The notes under the pieces were generated by a model. That model ran no database searches. It saw only the letters and a list, made by a program, of their open reading frames with translations, and was not told the DNA's origin. A program made the position numbers and the translations under genes. This document shows positions 46,207-55,649 of a stretch of 64,000 nucleotides of DNA, in pieces; within the stretch, counting starts at the first letter, position 1, and each line of letters starts with the position of its first letter. Origin of the DNA: Bacteroidetes bacterium GWF2_33_16 (GTDB lineage: Bacteria; Bacteroidota; Bacteroidia; Bacteroidales; UBA12077); assembly GCA_001768565.1 (NCBI GenBank), contig MEOE01000015.1:62001-126000 (forward strand), read 5' to 3'.

Positions 46207-47079
46207 CTAATCCTTAATGCACCTAACTGAAAGATTATAAGTCTTTCCACCTCTGATTCGACGCACACCAGATTTATCGCTGTACAAGCTGTAGTACCAT
46301 GCATTCGTACCAGTACTCTCTGTCGCACTCCAAAAGTGAGTGGAGTTCAAATTGCCGAAATTACCAGCGTAGTCTCTGATTCCAGCTGGGATGGCCGAAA
46401 AACCATAATCATTGGTTCCATTTCCATTCTTCAACCAACCATTGGAAGCTTTTAATAATCTACCTTCGTTTGTACCACGCCACCCTACACCTTCTGTTTC
46501 AGACTGGCTCATCCCTAATTGTTTTTCCAATTGGTTCCATTCTTTATCGGTAGGCAAATGCCATCCATCGGGGCAGGATATCTTTGCCGTTTCCCAGGCA
46601 TATAAACGTCCATAGGTATTACAATTTATAGCATCATTATGGTAGCACCAACAATTATTTCCAGCATCATAATTAAGATTTTCAGCCATCCATACTTGTT
46701 CACCAATTTTCACCCACTTATAAGATTGATTGTCGCGCTCATCGGTAAAAATCCTTTTTGATTCTTCAGACACTTTAATTATTAAATTGTCAGAAATCAG
46801 CCAATTTTGGTCTTTTAACACATTCCATGTAATACTTTTTCCGGTGCCCTGCCCTACATTATTCACATCACCTGACAAACTGATTAAAGGTCCATTCCAA
46901 CTTACTCCCTTATTGGTGCTGTAAAATAATTGAGCATCGAAACTTCCATTGCAATAAAGGTCGTATGTTACTACTATATTATTACCAACCTGCATGAATG
47001 TGACATTTTCAATTTTAGTTTGTGCCTGTAAGAAGGCATAAACAATTGTTAAAATTGCTAATAAAATAAGTCTTATCAT
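46207..47079 (-). CDS. Secreted FISUMP-domain protein
   Basis: A 290-residue protein. A signal peptide (1-19, ending FLQAQ) is followed by a ~75-residue beta-sandwich (VTYDLYCNGSFDAQLFYSTNKGVSW), and then a complete FISUMP (Fibrobacter succinogenes major paralogous) domain with YKWVKIGEQVWMAENLNY, the cysteine-rich NCWCYHND and NCNTYGRLYAW segments, CPDGWHLPTDKEWNQLE and HFWSATES...VRCIKD. The domain resembles C-type-lectin/formylglycine-generating folds and is surface exposed. It follows the caspase gene after 16 bases. Confidence 0.88.
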   Translation of the reverse strand: MIRLILLAILTIVYAFLQAQTKIENVTFMQVGNNIVVTYDLYCNGSFDAQLFYSTNKGVSWNGPLISLSGDVNNVGQGTGKSITWNVLKDQNWLISDNLIIKVSEESKRIFTDERDNQSYKWVKIGEQVWMAENLNYDAGNNCWCYHNDAINCNTYGRLYAWETAKISCPDGWHLPTDKEWNQLEKQLGMSQSETEGVGWRGTNEGRLLKASNGWLKNGNGTNDYGFSAIPAGIRDYAGNFGNLNSTHFWSATESTGTNAWYYSLYSDKSGVRRIRGGKTYNLSVRCIKD

Positions 47080-47095
47080 ATTAATTAATTATTTA

Positions 47096-48550
47096 TTAGT
47101 AAGCTAGTTTTAAGCTTCGCCATTTATTTTGTACATCATTGCTAACATTAATAATAGGGGTTTGTGATTTATTATTTTTCACAACTGACTTTTGTGTTAC
47201 ATTTTTAATTATATAATCGGACAAACTACCTAGATCAACATTCCCTCTGGTTTCTTGTAAGTTTTTCAACAAATAATAAGTAAATAATCCATGTCCTTTA
47301 TCTATATATGGGTAAGCTGTTTGTTCGCCCGAAGCAGCCGATAATACAACAATATTACCCTTCAGAATATTTTCTTTAGGTTTTATCTCTACACCGCGTC
47401 CTTTGGCTAACATTCCATCACGAGCAGCACCGCTAAAACAGGCATCCATCAATACAGTTACCTGTCTGGTTGGATACTTAATTAATTCCGCAAATAACCA
47501 ATCTAGCTTAACGGCTGTTTGTGTAATTTCGCTACTCCCATCTACTGGTAATAGGTAAGCATCTTTGGTAGTTTCGTCAGGCACTCCATGTCCGGCATAA
47601 TAAATAATCAGGGTGGCTTCTCCTTGGTATACCCTTGCCACATCGGTAATCCATTTCAGCTCCCCTAGCATTTGACCTAAAGTTGCATTCTTTAGAAGAT
47701 GTATATTATCTTCAGGCAGTCCCAGTGATTTTACCATGTATTTTTTAAATATTGCAGCATCGTTTATCGCATAGGGGACGTTAATTTCATTGGTATATTT
47801 TTCGTTACCAATTATCAGGGCAAAAGTATTCAGGTTCGAAATATTATTTATAGGTATATCGGTATCAACAGAGTCACTGCCAACACTGAGGTTTTGTTCT
47901 TCAATAGTACTGTTATTTAGGTAATTATTCTTGACATTTTGTGGCACCTCAACATCAATATCTGAGAAATTGTATTCTATATTTTGTGCAACATAAGTTA
48001 CTTTCTGTTTATTACTAAAACAAAAAGATTTATTATTTAGGTTGTCGGATATTTCTAATTTAATAAGATTGAATTTATTATTTGCAAAAACAAATTCGGC
48101 CCCAGAATACGAAAGCTTATCAAAATTCTGCATAAAAGCGGGTGCAGATGATATATCAACAGGTACGGCAATTTTTCCTATACTCGGGTGAGAAAGCAAA
48201 TATGTTTCGTTATCAGCATCGTATTTTTCTAAAGAACATTGTTTCCAGTTTATAGATTTTGCATATAACTGCATTAACTTGTTAAGTGCATTACTTGCCA
48301 GATCATCAGCTTTTGCTTGTCGGCTGTATTCGTTTACCCTAGCTTGGTAGGTTTCTGTTTTTTCAAATTCGTTCTTTTGCTGCCAAATCGCAATTTCATC
48401 TTCTACATATTGCTTTACGTATTTGCTAAAGTCCATGTTGGGGCTTAATATTATTACATTCCCTGGTTGACTAATTCCTTCTGCATGCTGTGCTTTAATA
48501 TTGCCGCAAATTATAAAAGATAGAGCAAGAAAGATTGTTATTTTTTTCAT
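47096..48550 (-). CDS. Exported caspase-family (peptidase C14) protein
   Basis: A 484-residue protein. A signal peptide (1-20) precedes a ~215-residue N-terminal region of unknown fold, starting with a helical stretch rich in charged residues. The C-terminal caspase/metacaspase-like domain (about 240-484) holds the catalytic dyad: His321 in IIYYAGHG and Cys371 in VLMDACFSG. The S1-type acidic site is not assignable by eye. It would act in the periplasm or outside the cell. The FISUMP protein downstream is probably cotranscribed and may be a partner or target. Confidence 0.88.
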   Translation of the reverse strand: MKKITIFLALSFIICGNIKAQHAEGISQPGNVIILSPNMDFSKYVKQYVEDEIAIWQQKNEFEKTETYQARVNEYSRQAKADDLASNALNKLMQLYAKSINWKQCSLEKYDADNETYLLSHPSIGKIAVPVDISSAPAFMQNFDKLSYSGAEFVFANNKFNLIKLEISDNLNNKSFCFSNKQKVTYVAQNIEYNFSDIDVEVPQNVKNNYLNNSTIEEQNLSVGSDSVDTDIPINNISNLNTFALIIGNEKYTNEINVPYAINDAAIFKKYMVKSLGLPEDNIHLLKNATLGQMLGELKWITDVARVYQGEATLIIYYAGHGVPDETTKDAYLLPVDGSSEITQTAVKLDWLFAELIKYPTRQVTVLMDACFSGAARDGMLAKGRGVEIKPKENILKGNIVVLSAASGEQTAYPYIDKGHGLFTYYLLKNLQETRGNVDLGSLSDYIIKNVTQKSVVKNNKSQTPIINVSNDVQNKWRSLKLAY

Positions 48551-48987
48551 GTATTTATTATTTTGTCTTTTTAAATACTAACAAATCTTAAAGGTACAAA
48601 ATATTAAAAATCAGACAAATTAAACTCTAAAAAACATCTGGCAATTTTTAAATGGAATAAATGTTCTGTCTTTTATTTTAAAAAAATAATGATAAAAAAG
48701 GACAGTTTAATATCTCTTGTTAAAACTTGTTGTATAAAAACTAAAATGGATTAATCACAAATGCAGCGAATTTTAATTCTGCTTCACCGTTTTGCAAATG
48801 TCAATAACAGCAACTCCTGTTTTTAGATGAATTTGTTTTTAAATCTTTCAATATTATTTAACACAAGGGAATTAAAATATGCTTTAGCAGATTATAGTTA
48901 ATTAATTTCGATGATTTTAAAATACAATGGGGTGCAATTAAACTAGTTTGTCAGGTAAAATTTTAAGAATTAGTCTATTTTTTTGGA
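48551..48987. other. Intergenic stretch with no gene seen
   Basis: About 440 bases of AT-rich sequence upstream of the caspase gene, which presumably includes its promoter. I see no open frame with a credible start, no strong palindrome and no repeat. Confidence 0.6.
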
Positions 48988-49497
48988 TTATTCTTTATTA
49001 AATAATTTATCTGCCGAACAGCCAATTTCTCTTTGTTTACAGAACTTACAGGTTAATTTACCGCGAATAAATCCATTACCGAAAGTTGTTAAGGCAATAA
49101 TTAGAATTATAAAAATCAAATACTTAATATCGAAATCAATACATAACAATATAACACCTGCAATAATGGGGGTAACCGAAACCAGCATATCGGGAATCAT
49201 ATTCTTCCATGTCATTTCATGCAAACAAAATTTAGATATGTCGCCCTTTCTAAAAAACAAGGCACTAATTTTTCCTTTTCCAAATCCACATATTTTTCCC
49301 CAATAATAACAATCAACGCAATGATTTTTTATTATTCTGATTTCTAAAATCAATACAAAAACTATATATCCTATGGCAGGTATCAAGCCCAGTTTCAGCA
49401 TAACTAGAAATCCCAATCCATACATTAGCAAAGAATGCAAGTTTGATAACAATACAATCCAAAAGGGGTAGTTGTCGTATTTCTCTGATGGATTCAT
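48988..49497 (-). CDS. Cysteine-rich four-helix membrane protein, unknown
   Basis: A 169-residue membrane protein with four probable helices, arranged in two pairs. Cysteine-containing loops follow each pair: NHCVDCYYWGKICGFGKGK after helix two and LTCKFCKQREIGC at the C-terminal end. The CxxC-type sets suggest metal or redox binding on the cytoplasmic side. No family recognised. It follows the NTF2-like gene by 18 bases and shares a neighbourhood with the also Cys-containing DUF4395 protein. Confidence 0.55.
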   Translation of the reverse strand: MNPSEKYDNYPFWIVLLSNLHSLLMYGLGFLVMLKLGLIPAIGYIVFVLILEIRIIKNHCVDCYYWGKICGFGKGKISALFFRKGDISKFCLHEMTWKNMIPDMLVSVTPIIAGVILLCIDFDIKYLIFIILIIALTTFGNGFIRGKLTCKFCKQREIGCSADKLFNKE

Positions 49498-49515
49498 AAT
49501 GCCTGGTATTTATTT

Positions 49516-49875
49516 TTATTCTGTTGGAATTGGTATGTTATGTTGTTTCAGAAATGAGAGTTTATCCCAGTATCCGCGCTGAAGTTTTATTTTACCATTA
49601 ACAACATGAAAAAATCCACAACCTCGCAAACCGAGCGGATCTTTCCATTCGAGTATTGCCCATTCCCCATCTTCGAAAATATTTTCGACAATACAAACCA
49701 TATTGGCTATAGCAAATTCGTGCTCAAACATTTTGTGTATTGCTTTTTTTCCAACCACTGGTTCATTAGCAACCTGATGGTTTATGGCATCATCATGGTA
49801 AAGCGCGGTAAGACCAACGATGTCCTTATTATTAAACAAATCAACAAATTTGTGTACGACTTCTCGTGGTTTCAT
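49516..49875 (-). CDS. NTF2-like (SnoaL-type) small protein
   Basis: A 119-residue cone-fold protein: REVVHKFVDLFNNKDIVGLTALYHDDAINHQVANEPVVGKKAIHKMFEHEF, then WAILEWKDPLGLRGCGFFHVVNGKIKLQRGYWDKLSFLKQH. These are typical of SnoaL-like polyketide-cyclase-related proteins that bind or isomerise small hydrophobic molecules. The substrate is unknown. It is cytoplasmic, with no signal peptide. Confidence 0.85.
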   Translation of the reverse strand: MKPREVVHKFVDLFNNKDIVGLTALYHDDAINHQVANEPVVGKKAIHKMFEHEFAIANMVCIVENIFEDGEWAILEWKDPLGLRGCGFFHVVNGKIKLQRGYWDKLSFLKQHNIPIPTE

Positions 49876-50014
49876 TCACTAATTATTTATTGTTCTTTAA
49901 CAAAGAGACAAAACCTTTTAGCTATTCAAATTTAGTATATTTCGTTTAATTTAAAAATACAGGTTTAATGGCAGATCAAAGGCTAATAGCTTTTATTTAG
50001 TAATCTAAAAACTA

Positions 50015-50677
50015 TTATTTTGTACGTGCGTTTTCAATTATTTTCCACAAATCGCTTGGTTTTTCTTTAAATGGATCGTTAAAGAACTTTACTGCAAGCA
50101 CAATGTATACAATAAATCCAACAAGAACTAGCAATTGCACCCATGATGTTTTCTGTATATCTTGTTTGTTTTTTACATCACAGATTTCACCCGGGCAGTA
50201 TTGAGCTTTCGTTTTGTAAAACCAACGATAGAAAAGGCAGCCTAAACATATTCCAAACGCTGACTCAAAGAATAAAAATATAAGGCAGATTAAGCAAATA
50301 AGTCCTGTAATTACACTATACGAATTTACAATTACAATAAGTACAAACATTATAACAGCCAACACAAGACCAATAATCCAGGCAAACTTTTTTTGAGCGG
50401 CTCCAACATACTCGGGTACTTGCCTGCTTACAATCAAACGTCCTATTATTAAGGTTGGTGAAAACCTAGGATTTATTAACACCCGAATAATAAAATCGAA
50501 AAGAAATCCAATAATGAAATATTTTAAAAGTAAAAAATCTCCTTTTAAAATGGCAAGTAATATTGCCAGAAATGCAAATAAGAATAAAATCCCTGCTGCA
50601 GCTCTTACTTCGCGTTCGTTTAAAACAGGAATAGTATACCCCTCAACGGTTTCCCCAAATCGAGTATTTTTTTTCAT
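50015..50677 (-). CDS. DUF4395 membrane protein
   Basis: A 220-residue membrane protein with the DUF4395 signature RFGETVEGYTIPVLNEREVRAAAGILFLFAF at the start, then paired helices around FIIRVLINPRFSPTLIIGRLIV and VPEYVGAAQKKFAW, and a C-terminal FGICLGCLFYRWFYK segment with a CxxC. The family is often near thiol/rhodanese proteins. An upstream ATG at 50698 would add seven residues; 50677 fits the family N-terminus. Function unknown. Confidence 0.85.
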   Translation of the reverse strand: MKKNTRFGETVEGYTIPVLNEREVRAAAGILFLFAFLAILLAILKGDFLLLKYFIIGFLFDFIIRVLINPRFSPTLIIGRLIVSRQVPEYVGAAQKKFAWIIGLVLAVIMFVLIVIVNSYSVITGLICLICLIFLFFESAFGICLGCLFYRWFYKTKAQYCPGEICDVKNKQDIQKTSWVQLLVLVGFIVYIVLAVKFFNDPFKEKPSDLWKIIENARTK

Positions 50678-50833
50678 TTTATTTTTTTTAATTAACATTA
50701 AAACAGTTCCATTGTAAATCTACAAAATTTTGCATATTGAAATAAAAAAAATCATTAAATCCCAATCTCAATATTCTCTCACTTGGTATTAATAAAAGAG
50801 TCAAAGGGGCCCTATCATTAACCTCCAGCAATG

Positions 50834-50856
50834 GTTCAAGGCAATTTGCCTTGAAC
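50834..50856. other. Perfect 10-bp hairpin upstream of the DUF4395 gene
   Basis: GTTCAAGGCA and TGCCTTGAAC pair perfectly around a 3-base loop. It lies in the spacer between the amidohydrolase and DUF4395 genes. No T-run follows, so it may be an mRNA leader hairpin or an operator. Confidence 0.5.
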
Positions 50857-50869
50857 TAACTCTTGAAAA

Positions 50870-50894
50870 GAAAAAATCAGCCAGCGATTTTTTC
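50870..50894 (-). terminator. Intrinsic terminator after the amidohydrolase gene
   Basis: Perfect 9-bp arms (GAAAAAATC / GATTTTTTC) with a 7-base loop are followed by CTTTTC on the minus strand. A further 9-bp hairpin (AAATCCTGT / ACAGGATTT) at 50952-50986 overlaps the amidohydrolase stop codon. Confidence 0.6.
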
Positions 50895-50984
50895 TTTTGG
50901 TTAAATCTTTCTTATCCCAATTTGATGATTTATTAAATATTGGAATTTTGTAAATCCTGTATTGGTTTTGAATCCAAACAGGAT

Positions 50985-52373
50985 TTAAACACCTAAAAAT
51001 CTTTTTGCATTTGTAAATGCAATGCGTTTAAATTCATCTGCTGGAAATACCTCATTAAAATTACTCAGGTAGCTACTTAACGAATCGGTATAAATTAAAT
51101 CGAGATAAAAATCGGAGCCGTACAAAATTTTGCCCTTTACATATTCCGATGCATTTTTATAATATAAATCGTAAAATGATTGCAATCCTATTTCATCGTT
51201 ATCCTGATCTTTTAAGTTGCACCAGCAAGATAAATCGGTATGCATGTTAACATATTTTGGATTGCTGATCATTCTGTAAATCTTTTTCTGCCATTCGGCA
51301 TTTCCGTTTCCAAAATGTGCCAGATTTAGTTTCAGAGTTGGGTATTTTTCCATTACTTTTTCCCATATATCAGGATGATTAAATCGGGTAGCCCTCTCCT
51401 GCACCCAGCTCGCAGAAAACACTTTGCTTAAACTTACATAGCCATGCACTTCCTGAACACCCTTATCGTAAATTAATCCATCAATTTCAACGGAACTAAG
51501 AGGCGTAGCAAATCCACTAAACGAATGATGTGCAGTTATTGGAACGTTGTGCTGAACACAAAAATCGTACAATCCTCCCGGTTTCATTAAATCGGTATCG
51601 GCTGGTGAATAGCCGTTTGGAGTATATAGTTTTACACCGCAAAATATATTTTCTGCATATATCTGGTTAATAAACTTGTCTATAATTCCTTCTCTGCGCG
51701 GATCGATAGCTATAAAAGGATACACATCGTTTGGATAGCTATTTTTCAGTTGAGAAATATCGTTTAGTTGAATATCGTAATTACTAATAAGCGATACCAG
51801 CAGGTTTTGTGTAGCTATTTTTTCATTTTTAAATAATGCCAGCTCAGATTCCAGCTCAAGACTTAGCTGATGCAATTCTGTTATATCGCTATGATCCTGA
51901 CTTAACCTGTCGGCCATTTTCATACCTGAAATAATAGTTATTGCTTCTTGTATAAACGATTTATTACTAGCATGCAATTCGTTAACAACCCTATTATATT
52001 CAGTAACTATCGCCTCCTGATGCGTAAGAAAATCTACTGAACCGCTTGTTCGTTCGGCAACAAAAACACATTCGAGATCGAACATAAGCGGGGCAACTTT
52101 AAACCTCACACCATAGCTGCTTTCCATTTTGGCAAGAATATCACCTTCGGAATCGGAAAAACCTGTTTTAAGGAAATTACGAATACGTTTTAACAATTGT
52201 ATTTTCTCACGTATACGTTCAAAAATATCCCTTTTTGCTGTAAGCATTTTCTGAACAGCTTGATCCTTTTGCTGCTCTTTGGGAAATCCAAAAATTATCT
52301 CAAAAAGTAAGCGCAGATTAATAGTTTCTTTGCCCGTAAATAAATGGCAATGACTGTCGTAAAAGTTTTCCAT
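50985..52373 (-). CDS. Amidohydrolase-family (metal-dependent hydrolase) protein
   Basis: A 462-residue TIM-barrel enzyme. It has the N-terminal metal HxH (FYDSHCHLF), a helical insertion of about 190 residues, then YPFIAIDPRREGI, a strand-associated His in PITAHHSFSGFA, LKLNLAHFGNG, and the late Asp in ILYGSDFYLDLIY. This fits the amidohydrolase-2 branch that includes decarboxylases and hydrolases. The large N-terminal insertion is unusual for the family. Substrate unknown. The cysteine hydrolase upstream may be in the same unit. Confidence 0.8.
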   Translation of the reverse strand: MENFYDSHCHLFTGKETINLRLLFEIIFGFPKEQQKDQAVQKMLTAKRDIFERIREKIQLLKRIRNFLKTGFSDSEGDILAKMESSYGVRFKVAPLMFDLECVFVAERTSGSVDFLTHQEAIVTEYNRVVNELHASNKSFIQEAITIISGMKMADRLSQDHSDITELHQLSLELESELALFKNEKIATQNLLVSLISNYDIQLNDISQLKNSYPNDVYPFIAIDPRREGIIDKFINQIYAENIFCGVKLYTPNGYSPADTDLMKPGGLYDFCVQHNVPITAHHSFSGFATPLSSVEIDGLIYDKGVQEVHGYVSLSKVFSASWVQERATRFNHPDIWEKVMEKYPTLKLNLAHFGNGNAEWQKKIYRMISNPKYVNMHTDLSCWCNLKDQDNDEIGLQSFYDLYYKNASEYVKGKILYGSDFYLDLIYTDSLSSYLSNFNEVFPADEFKRIAFTNAKRFLGV

Positions 52374-52438
52374 AGGTTTTATGCTTATTAGTTTGGGTTT
52401 TTGATTGTCAATTTATTATTTGGTTACAGGCAACATTT

Positions 52439-52981
52439 CTACACAAGCTGGGGTATATAATCCTCGAAACGAACCACCTTGATTTTTTCATTTACAGGAA
52501 TCATCTCGCTCCAAATCCAGTTGTAAAGGTCAATAACCATTTGCGCACTTATACCATGGCGACTTGCTGTAGTATGACCATTGGATATTACTGTAATGTT
52601 GTAATTTCGGGTAAGTGCCGATTTTATAGTTGAATCGACACAAAAATCGGTTGCACAGCCAGTGATTACAATATCGTTAACTTCTGATGCGATTAAAAAT
52701 TCATCTAATTTAGAGTTGTAAAATGAGTCGTTTGCTGTTTTGCTGATAATACAATCCTCTTTCAACACATTTAGTGGGTCGAGAATTTCCCACTCTTCTG
52801 TTCCCGGTAGGCATTCGTTTTGTTTTGCGCCATCGTGCTGTATAAATATAACTTTATCGCCATTCTTTCGGAAAAATTCAGTTAACAGGTTGATTCGTTT
52901 AACTACACCTTCGGTATCAAAACGAGGTGTTTTGGGAGTAAACGAAATTTTTTGCATGTCGATAACAAGGATTGCTTTCAT
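52439..52981 (-). CDS. Isochorismatase-like cysteine hydrolase
   Basis: A 180-residue enzyme with the catalytic triad pattern of the nicotinamidase/isochorismatase family: Asp in MKAILVIDMQ (residue 8), a Lys in the middle (SKTANDS region), and the catalytic Cys in VNDIVITGCATDFCVDSTIKSAL, preceded by the cis-peptide-type GC. It hydrolyses an amide, nitrile-derived or enol-ether substrate in the cytoplasm; which one is unknown. It is 65 bases from the amidohydrolase gene downstream. Confidence 0.88.
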   Translation of the reverse strand: MKAILVIDMQKISFTPKTPRFDTEGVVKRINLLTEFFRKNGDKVIFIQHDGAKQNECLPGTEEWEILDPLNVLKEDCIISKTANDSFYNSKLDEFLIASEVNDIVITGCATDFCVDSTIKSALTRNYNITVISNGHTTASRHGISAQMVIDLYNWIWSEMIPVNEKIKVVRFEDYIPQLV

Positions 52982-53037
52982 AAGGATTTAAAAAAGATAA
53001 TTTCTTTCATTATAAACAAATACTAAATACTTCTTCT

Positions 53038-53775
53038 TTATTTTAGTTCAGCTGGTATCTGGAATAATTCATCGTTAGGATTAATGTTAATTCTCACGTT
53101 ATTAATGTATCCCTTTTCCATACCCTCCCTGCCCATATATTTGTAACCATCGGGAAAAAGAATTCCATCATAAGTAACATAATTATCAATCAGGTTTTCC
53201 CACAATTCTTCGGATGGATCACCACTCCAGCTAACAAGTCGCCGAACTATCAGGAAACTTTCTGTATCGATAAAATAAGTTACTTTACCACCAAGAGGTA
53301 ATTCAACATATAGTTCGTAGGCATTACTCTTTTCGAGTTTAACAATCCCCCTGAACTCTGAAGGATAATCAAAAAATGCAGGAAAAACAAGTGCTATATC
53401 TACTTCAAAATGTCTCCACGAAGCTGTATCTATCATTTCGGGATTAAGTGGATTTCCATTTTTATCGGGCTCCCTTTTTGCCCAGGCAGCCTGTTTTCCA
53501 TCAAAAACCAAAACACCGCTTGCAACTTCGTTGCGGAAATGATTGGGTCGTTTAATGGTAGTTTTACTGGGCACCTTGCTGCCATGAAAATATGATTCGA
53601 AATAAATCGATTGAAGTTCGACCGGTTTAAGTTGGCCAAACATGGCTGTCCATGCATGATCTATAATTTCGTTACTCGTAATATTGTTTTTTTCACACTG
53701 AGCATTAACCCGAGTTCCCATCTGCATTACCAATAGCAATACAAAGGTTTTAATAATAAAAGCTGAATGTTTCAT
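53038..53775 (-). CDS. Exported LolA-like protein
   Basis: A 245-residue protein with a signal peptide (1-25, ending RVNAQ). The mature part alternates strands in the half-barrel pattern of LolA/LolB-type lipoprotein carriers (QSIYFESYFHGS, KRPNHFRNEVASGVLVFDGKQAAWA, YELYVELPLGGKVTYFIDTESFLIVRRLV). Such domains bind hydrophobic moieties in the periplasm. I do not assign it to a named family. Confidence 0.6.
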   Translation of the reverse strand: MKHSAFIIKTFVLLLVMQMGTRVNAQCEKNNITSNEIIDHAWTAMFGQLKPVELQSIYFESYFHGSKVPSKTTIKRPNHFRNEVASGVLVFDGKQAAWAKREPDKNGNPLNPEMIDTASWRHFEVDIALVFPAFFDYPSEFRGIVKLEKSNAYELYVELPLGGKVTYFIDTESFLIVRRLVSWSGDPSEELWENLIDNYVTYDGILFPDGYKYMGREGMEKGYINNVRININPNDELFQIPAELK

Positions 53776-54070
53776 AGTGTAGTTTTTTATAGTTTTTCGT
53801 AAACATAATCACTTAAGCTGCTTTTTGCTCTACTAAAGTTAATTTTGGCTATAAACTCAATTTTTTTTAATACAAATAAGTTTATACTTAGATGCAAAAA
53901 CTGAAAGTTGGTTTAATTATTTTACACAAACCGAACAGCAACATACATGGGCAAATGAAGACACACAAACAAATGGTATAATGCCTTACGCCCAACAGTT
54001 TTCGCGACCAAAACAAGCACCCAGTTATTTATAACCACTGGCAAACTGAGAAAATTCACATACGTACAAA
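53776..54070. other. Non-coding spacer before the first palindromic boundary
   Basis: No gene is seen. With the palindrome that follows, the gene-free stretch is about 430 bases. Base composition rises in GC toward 53980, where TTACGCCCAAC appears. It marks the start of the accessory island. Confidence 0.5.
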
Positions 54071-54199
54071 AGTTCCGGTATAAAACATGTGCGAGAATTT
54101 CAACCAGCGTTCCAATCAGCCATTATTAAGTTTAAAGATAATTAAAAATATTAATTAGCTGCTGAAACCCGCATAAAATGTAAGCCAATGTTGGCATTG
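54071..54199. repeat. Palindromic boundary element 1 (degenerate)
   Basis: Inverted arms around TGCGnG and TTTCAnC (left at about 54090-54104, right at about 54160-54173) are joined by a loop containing CCAGCGTTCCAATCAGCC at 54104-54121, which is identical to a block inside element 2. The right end carries GTTGGCA. It ends 8 bases before the WD40 gene's stop. Pairing is weaker than in elements 2 and 3. Confidence 0.45.
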
Positions 54200-54206
54200 T
54201 ATGTAA

Positions 54207-55226
54207 CTATTGCTCTCCAATTAAACTTTCCATTTTCCATACTAAAATTTCACTTTCTGGTGTTCCAGCAATTAGATATTTTCCATCTGGACTAAAGTTA
54301 GCACTATGAATTTCCATCTTCTCATTTTTATATGTCCAAACTACCTTCTGCGTTTTTATATTTCTTAATATGATATAAGAATCTTCATTACAACTAACAA
54401 TAAATTTTTTATCAGGACTCATAGTAAAATATCCGTTATAATCAGGGAAAGTTTTATTGCTTATTAATTTACTATTTGATAAATTATAATAGTCCATACT
54501 ATTATTCCCGGTATAAATACCCAGTTCATTATTTTCAGTAAATAACATATCACCAGACATAACTATTCTACCAATTTCTTTATAGGTTTCTGTTTCCCAA
54601 ATTACTTTTACACCTTCTTCATGCGAAGAACGAGATGATCCACTTATTATATATTTTCCATCAGGACTATAGCAAGTCCACATCCAATTAGTTGGATGCT
54701 GCCCATCAAGTGTATCAAGAAATACCGATTGTTCAATATCCCAAATTCTCACCAACTTATCTGCAGAAGCAAGCGCCAGCTTCTTTCCGTCAGGACTAAA
54801 TGCAACAGAATATATTGAATTTTGTATTTCTCCATCCAACTCAGGAATTGTTCCTTTAGTAGCAGCATAGTATGGACTAATTTTAACTTGCTTTAGTTTT
54901 TCTCCAGTTTCTAAATCCCATATAATAAAAGTTCTATCCATTGAACCGCTGGCTATAAGCTTATTATCTGAGCTAACCGTAGCACTCCAGACTTGATCTG
55001 TATGCCCCTTTAAAGTTCTTAGTTCTGAAAAGGTTTTAACATCCCAAATTTTAATCGTATTATCCCAACCATGACTTATGATATATTTTCCATTTGGACT
55101 AAAGAATGCACTTTGCACTTTATGTTTGTGACCTTTTAAAACTTTGTATGGTTTTATATTATTATCCTGACTATAGCTAAATATAGGATTAATTAGAAAC
55201 AATATAATTATCAGTTTAGATTTCAT
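54207..55226 (-). CDS. Exported WD40-repeat beta-propeller protein
   Basis: A 339-residue protein. I chose the ATG at 55226 because it gives a signal peptide (MKSKLIIILFLINPIFSYSQ); a longer frame begins at 55286 but is read from the boundary element. About seven WD40 repeats follow, e.g. LKGHKHKVQSAFFSPNGKYIISHGWDNTIKIWD and LKGHTDQVWSATVSSDNKLIASGSMDRTFIIWD, then YSVAFSPDGKKLALASADKLVRIWD. It should be a periplasmic or secreted binding scaffold. No enzymatic domain is attached. Confidence 0.88.
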   Translation of the reverse strand: MKSKLIIILFLINPIFSYSQDNNIKPYKVLKGHKHKVQSAFFSPNGKYIISHGWDNTIKIWDVKTFSELRTLKGHTDQVWSATVSSDNKLIASGSMDRTFIIWDLETGEKLKQVKISPYYAATKGTIPELDGEIQNSIYSVAFSPDGKKLALASADKLVRIWDIEQSVFLDTLDGQHPTNWMWTCYSPDGKYIISGSSRSSHEEGVKVIWETETYKEIGRIVMSGDMLFTENNELGIYTGNNSMDYYNLSNSKLISNKTFPDYNGYFTMSPDKKFIVSCNEDSYIILRNIKTQKVVWTYKNEKMEIHSANFSPDGKYLIAGTPESEILVWKMESLIGEQ

Positions 55227-55267
55227 TTTTTTTCTATTTGCACTGTTGCTGATTTCAAATGCTATTG

Positions 55268-55402
55268 CCCCTAACGGTCTCGGCATTTGAAACGTGCGGT
55301 TTTTTTGCCCAGCGTTCCAATCAGCCGTTGAAAAAGTAAAGTTAAAATAAAAATGTCAAAAAACCACCAAAGCCCCGCATGTTTTAAGATGCCGTGTTAG
55401 CA
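55268..55402. repeat. Palindromic boundary element 2
   Basis: The left arm CTAAC, then GGTCT, then CGGCAT...AAACGTGCGG pairs with the right arm CCGCATGTTTT...ATGCCG, one base, then GTTAG. This leaves an asymmetric 5:1 bulge between a short outer and a longer inner stem. The loop holds CCAGCGTTCCAATCAGCC (55309-55326), shared with element 1. It lies directly upstream of the WD40 gene. Confidence 0.6.
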
Positions 55403-55634
55403 GCTGGGTATTATCTAGGTACAAGTATCACTGTCCCTGCCGATAAATACTATTAGCTGCAAGCGAAGGGCGGTGAATGGGCTGGAAGGTTCTTTTGCAG
55501 CCATTGGATTGAGGGGGGCAAGTGCGGGCTGCAAATGTACCTGCAAGCGAAGGGAGGGGCGGGCAGGTTTCACTCCTTTCGCACGTTAGCTATCAAGTCA
55601 GGTTTCTGCCCGATAGTATCTCAAAACGAATATA
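55395..55634 (+). repeat. Repeat copy A with GC-rich 105-bp core (55468-55572)
   Basis: From GTTAGCAGC onward this region is homologous to copy B at 60141-60386. The 105-bp core at 55468-55572 is nearly identical between copies, much more GC-rich than its surroundings, and contains perfect 9-bp inverted arms TTTGCAGCC / GGCTGCAAA (55494-55535). It does not code for a recognisable protein. It could be a structured RNA, a mobile-element remnant or a recombination site. Confidence 0.75.
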
Positions 55635-55649
55635 ATGTGTCTTAAATTC

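Noticed and set aside
55227..55286. Longer start for the WD40 protein
   Set aside because: It would place 20 unrelated residues, read from the boundary palindrome, before a clear signal peptide.
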